Source of the DNA: Haliea sp.
GTDB lineage: Bacteria > Pseudomonadota > Gammaproteobacteria > Pseudomonadales > Halieaceae
Length of the DNA: 64,000 nucleotides
Assembly: GCA_002692965.1 (NCBI GenBank)
Contig: NZNC01000029.1
Span: 62,001-126,000, forward strand
Reading direction: 5' to 3'
Of this stretch, positions 57,908-64,000 are shown one piece after another. Made by a program: the position numbers and the translations under genes. Every line of letters starts with the position of its first letter. Position 1 is the first letter of the stretch. The notes beneath the pieces are model-generated. The model worked only from the letters and a program-made list of their open reading frames with translations, was not told the DNA's origin and ran no database searches.

Positions 57908-59116
57908 TTACACGCGCTCGATAATGGTGGAAATGCCCATGCCGCCGCCGACGCACAGGGACAGCATGCCCCGGCGCAGCTGGCGGCGCTCCAGTTCATC
58001 CAGGACGATGCTCACCAGCATGCCGCCGGTGGCACCCAGGGGGTGACCCATGGCAATCGCCCCGCCGTTGACGTTGGTCACCGCGTGGTCGATGTCCAGG
58101 TCGCGCATGTAGCGCAGGGCCACCGAAGCGAAGGCCTCGTTGATTTCCCACAGGTCGATGTCCGCTGGCGTGAGCCCCGCCTTCTGCAGGCACTTTTTCG
58201 CCGCCGGCCCCGGGCCGGTGAGCATGATCACCGGGTCGGTCGACAGCACCGCGGTGGCCACGATGCGCCCGCGCGGTGTCAGCCCCAGGTCCTTGCCGGC
58301 TTTTTCACTGCCGATCAGCACCGCGCTGCTGCCGTCGACGATCCCCGAGGAGTTGCCCGGCGTGTGCACATGATTGATGCGCTCGAGGGTGGTGTATTTC
58401 GCCAGGATGACGTCGTCGAAGCCCAGCTGTCCGGGCATGACAAAGGAGGGTTTCAGGCCCGCCAGACCCTCCAGGGTGGTGTTCGGCTTGATGAAGTCGT
58501 CCCGCTCGAGAATGCTCAGGCCGTTGGCGTCGCGCACCGGCACCACCGAGCGGTCAAAGTAGCCATTGTCCCGGGCGTGGGCCGCGCGGCGCTGGGACTC
58601 GAGGGCAAAGGCATCGACGTCCTCGCGACTCCAGCCCTCCAGGGTGGCAATGGTATCGGCACCGATCCCCTGGGGCACGAAACCGCTCTTCAGGCTGAAG
58701 CCGGCGTCGCCGCCCATGGGGCCGCCGCTGGAGCCCATCGGCACCCGGGACATGCACTCGATACCACCGGCGACCACCAGATCCTCCCAGCCGGAGGCAA
58801 TCTTCTGGGCCGCGATATTGACCGCCTCGAGGCCGGAGGCACAGAAGCGGTCGAGCTGGACGCCGGCCACGGACTCGTCCCAGTCCGCGTTCTGCACGAT
58901 CATCTTGGCGATGTCGCCGCCCTGCTCGCCCACCGGGCTGACACAACCGAAGACCACATCGTCGACATAGGCGGTGTCCAGCTGGTGGCGCTCCTGCAGG
59001 GCGCGCAGCAGGCCGGCGCCGAGGTCGACAGGCTTGACCTCGTGCAGGCTGCCATCGGCCTTGCCCTTGCTGCGCGGCGTGCGCAGGGCGTCGTAGATGT
59101 AGGCGGTATTGGTCAT
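57908..59116 (-). CDS. Acetyl-CoA C-acyltransferase (thiolase)
   Basis: A 402-residue thiolase. The first active-site Cys is in [13 protein letters not shown] near residue 91, the His in [14 protein letters not shown], and the second Cys in [10 protein letters not shown] at the C-terminus; EINEAFASV is present. It would perform the last step of beta-oxidation together with the FadB-like protein encoded just downstream. ATG 59116 gives the usual [15 protein letters not shown] start. The gap 59117-59321 holds no gene and presumably the promoter; I see no confident operator in it. Confidence 0.93.
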   Translation of the reverse strand: MTNTAYIYDALRTPRSKGKADGSLHEVKPVDLGAGLLRALQERHQLDTAYVDDVVFGCVSPVGEQGGDIAKMIVQNADWDESVAGVQLDRFCASGLEAVNIAAQKIASGWEDLVVAGGIECMSRVPMGSSGGPMGGDAGFSLKSGFVPQGIGADTIATLEGWSREDVDAFALESQRRAAHARDNGYFDRSVVPVRDANGLSILERDDFIKPNTTLEGLAGLKPSFVMPGQLGFDDVILAKYTTLERINHVHTPGNSSGIVDGSSAVLIGSEKAGKDLGLTPRGRIVATAVLSTDPVIMLTGPGPAAKKCLQKAGLTPADIDLWEINEAFASVALRYMRDLDIDHAVTNVNGGAIAMGHPLGATGGMLVSIVLDELERRQLRRGMLSLCVGGGMGISTIIERV

Positions 59117-59321
59117 GGGGCTCCCCTGATTGACAGAGACGCTGCCGACAGCGTCGGTTGGCAATGATGGGGAGAGTCTGTGCCCGGGGGCAGGCAGTGA
59201 CAATGATGCCAGCCGCTAAAAAAATTGACCGGAAATGACAGGCGCCCGCGGCGCCGGGGCAGCGGCGTTCCGGGCGCGGGGTTCGGGGCGCTGCCTGCGC
59301 CCCGGCCAAGGCAGTGCTCGC

Positions 59322-60041
59322 CTAGGCGAGTACCTCCTCGAGAAAATTGCGCAGGCTCTGCCAGGAGCGGCGGTCGGCGGCGGCGTCGTAGAGGGCCCCG
59401 AAATCGCGATCATTGGCGTTCGGGTTGGTGAAGGCATGCAGGGTTTTGCCATAGGCGTGAATCTGCCAGTCGGCACCCGCCTCGCTCAGCTCCGCGGCCA
59501 GGGCCAGCACCGTGTCCGGCTGCGCCATCGGGTCGTCGTAGCCATGCAGGCAGAGTACTTTCGCCGTGATCGGCGTGCCCGCGGTGTTGCCCGGGGGATT
59601 GAACAGGCCGTGGAAGCTGACCACGCCGCGCACATCGGCACCGCTGCGGGCCAGGTCCAGCACCGTCAGTCCGCCAAAGCAATAGCCGATGGCCGCGCAG
59701 CGTCCGGCATCGACTTCCGGCTGCTCGCGCATGACCTCGACCGCCCTGCCGATCAGCGCCTGCAGACCGGCGCGGTTTTCCAGGTGAGGCGCAATCAGGG
59801 CGCGGCATTCCTCTGCGCCCTCGCCGCGCACGCCGCTACCGAAGAGGTCGGCGGCGAAGGCGACATAGCCCAGTTCAGCCAGAGCCTGGGCCCGGCCCGC
59901 CTCAAAATCGCCGCGGCCGGCCCAGGTGTGGGCAATGGCCACGCCGGGACGCGCGCCCCGGTGGCTGTCGTCCCAGACCAGCAGCCCCTGGTAGCTGCGG
60001 CCCTCGTGCGTGTAGTCAACTTTTCGGGTCTGAAGGGTCAT
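59322..60041 (-). CDS. Dienelactone hydrolase family protein
   Basis: A 239-residue alpha/beta hydrolase with a Cys nucleophile in GYCFGGLTVLD near residue 119, Asp in LHGYDDPM and His in TLHAFTNPNA, the dienelactone hydrolase triad. True dienelactone hydrolases belong to chlorocatechol pathways, of which there is no sign nearby, so the natural substrate is unknown. The ATG overlaps the decarboxylase stop (ATGA); last gene of a four-gene operon. Confidence 0.88.
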   Translation of the reverse strand: MTLQTRKVDYTHEGRSYQGLLVWDDSHRGARPGVAIAHTWAGRGDFEAGRAQALAELGYVAFAADLFGSGVRGEGAEECRALIAPHLENRAGLQALIGRAVEVMREQPEVDAGRCAAIGYCFGGLTVLDLARSGADVRGVVSFHGLFNPPGNTAGTPITAKVLCLHGYDDPMAQPDTVLALAAELSEAGADWQIHAYGKTLHAFTNPNANDRDFGALYDAAADRRSWQSLRNFLEEVLA

Positions 60042-61999
60042 GCTTTCTCCTTGCTCGTCGGGATTGCTGAATCGGCTGCCGGGGCCACCACCCGCAGCGC
60101 CGGCGCGTTGTGCCCCTGCTGCACCAGGCCGTGGATTTCCACCCCGCGTCGACTGTGCTGCAATGCGTGCAGAAAACCGAGAATTTCCCGGGTAATTCGC
60201 TGCCCGGGCACCAACACCGGGATGCCCGGAGGATAGGGAACGATCTGGTCGGCGGCAATGGCCTGCTCCAGCGCGGGGTTCGGGCCCTGGCGGGCGTCGC
60301 CCAGGGGCAACAGACTGCTGGCACCGAAGTAGGCCTCCCGCGGCGGCATCACGACGGCACTGAGGGGCGGCAGTGGCGGCGGGCCCTCCTCTGCCCGGGG
60401 GCGTCCTGCCGGGCCGGGCGCGTCCGCTGCCAGGCGACCAAAAGCCTGCAGCAGACGCAGCAGTTTGCTTTCGGTGGTGCCCGGGGTGACCAGCAGGCTG
60501 AGGGTGTTGTGGGTCGTTTTTTCCACCTGGATGCCCGCCTCGTTGAACAGCCGCAGCTGGATCTCGCGGGCGCCCAGGCCGGAGCCGGAGACATCCACAC
60601 TGACCTTGCAGGGATCCAGGCGAATGCCGTCGTCGAGGATTTCCGCGGGCAGCATGTCACCCAGCTCAAGTACCCGGAACACGCCGCTACGCTGGATACC
60701 CTCGCGCAGCCGACGCGCCAGATCAAAGGCGCGCTGCAGCAGGCTGAATCCCTCCAGGCTCATCTGCTTGCGGGCGACGTCGAGGCTGGCAATCATGGCG
60801 TACTGGGGGCTGGTGGACATGTGCATGTTGAGGTTTTCCCGGAAGCGGTGCTCGTCGAAATCCGGGTCGCCCACGTGGATCATGCTGGCCTGGGAGAAGG
60901 CCGAGAGCATCTTGTGGGTGCTCTGGCTGACATAGTCGGCGCCGCACTCCAGCGCGGTCGGCCTGAGTTCCGGGTGGAAGGCACCGTGGGCGTACCAGGC
61001 CTCGTCCACCAGCACCTTGACCCCCGCCGCATGGGCTTCGGCGATGATCGGCTTCAGGTCGTAGCGGAAACCGTCGTAGGTGCAGCTGGTCAGCACCAGC
61101 AGGCGCGCGTCGGGATGTGCCGCCAGCGCGGCGCTGATCCGTTGCCGCGGCACCGGCCCGTAGAAGCCGTAGCGCGGATTGACCGAGGCGGCGAGGTAGA
61201 CCGGCTGGGCACCGAACAGCACCACCGCGTGGTGGATCGACTTGTGGCAGGCCTGGTCGACGATAACCTTGCCACCGTTGCCCACCAGCTGCTGCAGGAT
61301 GACCTTGTTGGCGGTGGAGGTGCCGTTGGTGAGGAAAAAACTGTGCCGGGCGCCAAAGGCCTCCGCCGCCAGCACCTGGGCCTCGTGAATCACGCTGTGG
61401 GGTTCGAGCAAGGAGTCCAGTGACTGCACCGAGACCGAGAGATCGGTGTTGAAGATGTGCTCGCCCATGAACTGGTAGAAGTCACTGACCCAGGGGCTGT
61501 CACGCAGGCTGTCGCCGCCGGAATGCCCCGGCGTATGCCACGCATCCCGGGCGCTGTAGACATAGTCCTTGAGGGTGTCGGCGAAGGGGGTGCGCGCCCG
61601 CCGTCCCAGGGCGTTGCGCAGCTGGCGGCACAGGTGCTCGGGGCGCAACTCGCGACGGTCAAGCAGAGCCACCCGCCCCGGGCAATCCTCGCCCGGCGCC
61701 CCGCCGGTCATCAGGAACAGATCCAGCTCCGGACGCCGCATGCGCAGGGCAGCGAGCGCCTCGCGGCTGGCGCTGACCGCGTCGCTGTCGACCACCACCG
61801 CCTGCAGCTCGCCACTCCGCGAAGCCAGCGCCAGGGTCGCTTCCAGGCTCGCGCAGTGCTCGAACTGCAGCATTGGCCCGCGACGCTCCAGGGCGGCACA
61901 GCTTACCAGCGCTTGGCGCAGCGCCTCCGCTGCCGGCGTGTCCGGCAGCAACAGGGCCACCAGTACCCGACAATCCCGACTGATCCCGTCCACGACCAC
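60038..61999 (-). CDS. Orn/Lys/Arg decarboxylase (PLP fold type I)
   Basis: A 653-residue decarboxylase of the major Orn/Lys/Arg class. A receiver-like wing domain (about 1-120) precedes the PLP domain (about 130-500) with DAWHTPGHSGGDSLRDSPW, SFFLTNGTSTANKVILQQ, VLVDEAWYAHGAFHPEL and the Schiff-base Lys in SQSTHKMLSAFSQ near residue 362. The C-terminal domain contains PYPPGIPVLVPGQRIT. It is shorter than E. coli LdcC (713) and AdiA (755). The substrate among lysine, ornithine and arginine is not clear. It lies 21 bp downstream of plsC and overlaps the dienelactone hydrolase gene by 4 bp. Confidence 0.9.
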   Translation of the reverse strand: MVVDGISRDCRVLVALLLPDTPAAEALRQALVSCAALERRGPMLQFEHCASLEATLALASRSGELQAVVVDSDAVSASREALAALRMRRPELDLFLMTGGAPGEDCPGRVALLDRRELRPEHLCRQLRNALGRRARTPFADTLKDYVYSARDAWHTPGHSGGDSLRDSPWVSDFYQFMGEHIFNTDLSVSVQSLDSLLEPHSVIHEAQVLAAEAFGARHSFFLTNGTSTANKVILQQLVGNGGKVIVDQACHKSIHHAVVLFGAQPVYLAASVNPRYGFYGPVPRQRISAALAAHPDARLLVLTSCTYDGFRYDLKPIIAEAHAAGVKVLVDEAWYAHGAFHPELRPTALECGADYVSQSTHKMLSAFSQASMIHVGDPDFDEHRFRENLNMHMSTSPQYAMIASLDVARKQMSLEGFSLLQRAFDLARRLREGIQRSGVFRVLELGDMLPAEILDDGIRLDPCKVSVDVSGSGLGAREIQLRLFNEAGIQVEKTTHNTLSLLVTPGTTESKLLRLLQAFGRLAADAPGPAGRPRAEEGPPPLPPLSAVVMPPREAYFGASSLLPLGDARQGPNPALEQAIAADQIVPYPPGIPVLVPGQRITREILGFLHALQHSRRGVEIHGLVQQGHNAPALRVVAPAADSAIPTSKEKA

Positions 62000-62020
62000 C
62001 CTCCCCTGCCGGCGCGCGGC

Positions 62021-62809
62021 CTAGGCCTTCGATTCACCGTCCTCTGCTACCCGAGCGCCACCACCGCGGCGGGTATAGGCTTCGGGGTCCAGTCGCCGCA
62101 TCTCGGCTTCGATCCAGTGCTCGATTTCGTCCATCAACTCGCCGGGCTCGCGGCCGGTGGCGGAGACCGGCGTGCCGATAGAGACATCGATGACCCCGGG
62201 AATGAAGGAAAAAGTGCGCGCCGGCCAGCAGCGGCCGGAGGTGACTGCGATGGGAATCACCCAGGCACCGGTGGCCACCGCCAGCCGCGTGGCCCCGCTC
62301 TTGTAGTTGCCCTTGCGTCCGCGCCGGGTGCGGGTACCCTCCGGAAACATGATGATCCACTTGCCTTCGTCCATCAGCTGGCTGCCCTGGCTGGCGACCC
62401 GGGACCAGGCTTCGCTGCGCTTGCTGCGATCGATGTGGACCATGCGCAGACGCCCCAGCGCCCAGCCAAACACCGGGATCCGCAGCAGCTCCTGCTTGAA
62501 CACATAGGCCAGGGGGTGCGGGGTCATGCTGGGAAAAAAGAAGGTCTCCCAGGTCGACTGGTGTTTGGCGCAGAGAACCACCCGCCGCATGTCGTCCGCG
62601 GGGGGCAGGTTCTCGGCCCCCTGCACCCGGTAGCGCACGCCACCGATCCAGCGCGCGGCGCCCATGACACCCCGCAACCAGGGCACAGCGATCATCCACC
62701 ACAGGCGCTGGTCATTCACCAGCGGCGACAACAGCACCAGCAGCAAGCCCGCGGGCACCAGCGTGACCACAATCCAGATAAAGACCAGCAGAGAACGCAG
62801 CCACCTCAT
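62021..62809 (-). CDS. plsC: 1-acyl-sn-glycerol-3-phosphate acyltransferase
   Basis: A 262-residue membrane acyltransferase that makes phosphatidic acid. An N-terminal membrane helix (LRSLLVFIWIVVTLVPAGLLLVLL) precedes motif I KHQSTWETFFF near residue 82, with HX4E in place of HX4D, and motif III FPEGTRTRRGRK near 156. HX4E with this context is usual in several proteobacterial PlsC groups, so activity is expected. The ATG overlaps the stop of the upstream hydrolase gene (ATGA). Confidence 0.9.
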   Translation of the reverse strand: MRWLRSLLVFIWIVVTLVPAGLLLVLLSPLVNDQRLWWMIAVPWLRGVMGAARWIGGVRYRVQGAENLPPADDMRRVVLCAKHQSTWETFFFPSMTPHPLAYVFKQELLRIPVFGWALGRLRMVHIDRSKRSEAWSRVASQGSQLMDEGKWIIMFPEGTRTRRGRKGNYKSGATRLAVATGAWVIPIAVTSGRCWPARTFSFIPGVIDVSIGTPVSATGREPGELMDEIEHWIEAEMRRLDPEAYTRRGGGARVAEDGESKA

Positions 62810-63879
62810 GTCGCGGCACCCTCACGCGTGGGCAGCCCCACCGCCTGCAGGAACTCGCCGACATTCAGCCAAGCCTCCTCGGCCTCGGGCAGCTCCGGGG
62901 TAAAGATCTGCCAGACATGTACCAGTTGCGGCCAGCTCTGCAACTCCACGGGGGAGCCCGCGGCCTGCGCCCGGGCAACGTAGCGGCGCGCATCGTCCAG
63001 CAGCATTTCCTGCTCACTGACCTGCAGCAGGACCGGGGGCAGACCAGCCAGCGAGCCGCGCAGGGGCGACACCTCGGGGACACAGGGACGGTGCCGATGC
63101 AGCCACCAGGTGAGCCACCAGAGCAGTGGACGCGGGACCCGCAGCAGCGGTCGGAACAGGGGCCCCAGCAGGACGTCGCTATCCGCGTTGCGGCGCAGGC
63201 TGGGGCTGGCGAAGGTGAGGTCCGTGGAAGGCGAGAAAGCCAGGGCTGCATCCGCCTGGCGCAGCCCCTGGTCGCGAATCCAGGCCAGCAGGGACAGGGT
63301 CAGGCTGCCGCCCGCCGAGTCGCCCGCCACCAGCAGGCTTTGCGCCGGGGACGGCCCCTCCGGGCCGTTCTCCAGCAGCCACTCCCAGGCCAGGCGAGTG
63401 TCCTCGATGCCGTCGCCGCGCCGGTGCTCCGGCATCAGGCGATAATCCAGGGCCAGCACCGCGGCGCCGGTCAGGCGCGCCAGGCGGTCAGTCATGGTGC
63501 GGTGGCTGCGCGGGCTGCCCGCGACCCAGGCGCCCCCGTGGAGGTAGAGCACCCGGTAGGCCGGGTCGACGTCCGGGGGCAGCACCCATTCACCGTGCAC
63601 CCGACCGGCGGACACCGGGACCACCCGCGAGACAATCTCGCGCTCGCCACCCAGTCGATCCATGGCCTCGCGCAGGGCCCTCAGCCGAGCCCGGCCACGC
63701 AGCCCGGCGGCACTGCCCAGCAAGCTGCGCAGCAGGGCCACAACCTCGCCGTGTTCAGGGCTGGGCGGGTGCTCGGGCGCGGGCGGTGGCGGCAGGTCCC
63801 AACGGGACAGGTCCGTCCCGCCCAGTCCCCGCCAGGTCCACAGACCCAGCAACAGGGCCCCCAACAGCAGCCAGATCAT
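62806..63879 (-). CDS. Alpha/beta hydrolase of the hormone-sensitive lipase type
   Basis: A 357-residue esterase/lipase-like protein. An N-terminal hydrophobic anchor (MIWLLLGALLLGLWTW) precedes the HSL oxyanion motif YLHGGAWVAGSP near residue 113 and the nucleophile Ser in VAGDSAGGSL near 185; a His in HVWQIF near the C-terminus and an Asp upstream would complete the triad. Substrates are probably short acyl esters, but this is not certain. First gene of an operon with plsC, decarboxylase and dienelactone hydrolase. ATG 63879 is chosen as the start of the anchor; a start 20 codons earlier lacks support. Confidence 0.87.
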   Translation of the reverse strand: MIWLLLGALLLGLWTWRGLGGTDLSRWDLPPPPAPEHPPSPEHGEVVALLRSLLGSAAGLRGRARLRALREAMDRLGGEREIVSRVVPVSAGRVHGEWVLPPDVDPAYRVLYLHGGAWVAGSPRSHRTMTDRLARLTGAAVLALDYRLMPEHRRGDGIEDTRLAWEWLLENGPEGPSPAQSLLVAGDSAGGSLTLSLLAWIRDQGLRQADAALAFSPSTDLTFASPSLRRNADSDVLLGPLFRPLLRVPRPLLWWLTWWLHRHRPCVPEVSPLRGSLAGLPPVLLQVSEQEMLLDDARRYVARAQAAGSPVELQSWPQLVHVWQIFTPELPEAEEAWLNVGEFLQAVGLPTREGAAT

Positions 63880-64000
63880 GCGCTTACCTCGGCATCTCAG
63901 AAGGCGTGCATTAAAGCAGAATGCGCGGCGGCGGCACAATGCAACGGGACATTGATGACACAGACGCTATACTGAGACACTTTGCCCCGCAGTAACCCGG
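63880..64000. other. Right-edge intergenic region
   Basis: No gene is visible. A TATACT element at 63968-63973 may be the -10 of a rightward promoter, and TTGTGC with TTTAAT (18-bp spacing) on the other strand may serve the hydrolase operon. Both are weak calls. Confidence 0.3.

Noticed and set aside
59117-59321. Intrinsic terminator or fatty-acid regulator site between the dienelactone hydrolase and thiolase genes
   Set aside because: There is a seven-base A/T run and GC-rich half-repeats, but no adjacent stable stem and no recognisable PsrA- or FadR-type palindrome.

Overview
The window is a dense, visibly GC-rich chromosomal segment from a gammaproteobacterium. The gene order leuC-leuD-leuB-asd-fimV-truA-trpF-(trpBA)-accD-folC-SPOR-cvpA-purF-metZ is the arrangement known from Pseudomonas and its relatives. 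Insertion of trpBA between trpF and accD, a DUF222/HNH gene, many lipid-CoA enzymes and the style of the proteins suggest a marine Cellvibrionales/Halieaceae-type bacterium. That taxonomic placement is inference. There is no tRNA, rRNA, CRISPR array, insertion sequence or prophage that I can support, and no gene-free stretch longer than 300 bases.

Layout. (1) 1-978: the N-terminal two-thirds or so of a DUF222 (13E12-type) nuclease gene, cut by the left edge, with a near-consensus LexA box just upstream. (2) 1208-21915, all leftward: one long run of housekeeping genes (leucine, lysine/methionine/threonine entry, tryptophan, malonyl-CoA, folate, purine and methionine synthesis, FimV), ending in a MoxR/DUF58/transglutaminase trio. 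Many junctions are ATGA or short overlaps. (3) 22023-28279: a LysR regulator divergent from leuC that seems to start with CTG, a hotdog thioesterase, a small flavodoxin-like protein, and an operon of two unrecognised lipoproteins with rlmKL. (4) 28326-34594: a pair of acyl-CoA dehydrogenases, a divergent luciferase-like monooxygenase, and pyruvate phosphate dikinase behind two matching dyad operators 63 bp apart. (5) 34675-47151: cupin, YdjM-like membrane protein, OmpA-like lipoprotein, the methyltransferase-tamA-tamB operon, a one-domain asparaginase-like gene and a PutA that lacks the ribbon-helix-helix repressor domain. (6) 47148-53623: a Gcr-family membrane protein, then four different L,D-transpeptidase (YkuD-fold) genes within 4.4 kb around an Lpp/OprI-type lipoprotein gene whose product ends in lysine. 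(7) 53642-63879: thioesterase, NDH-2, a thiolase plus FadB-like beta-oxidation pair, and a leftward operon of lipase-like hydrolase, PlsC acyltransferase, basic amino acid decarboxylase and dienelactone hydrolase.

The most interesting parts are the L,D-transpeptidase/Lpp cluster (a candidate complete outer-membrane tethering and peptidoglycan remodelling module), the apparently SOS-controlled DUF222 nuclease, the dyad pair upstream of ppdK, the CTG start of the leu-linked LysR gene, and a TrpA with Glu in place of the usual catalytic Asp60. Protein positions are counted from the starts chosen here and are approximate.
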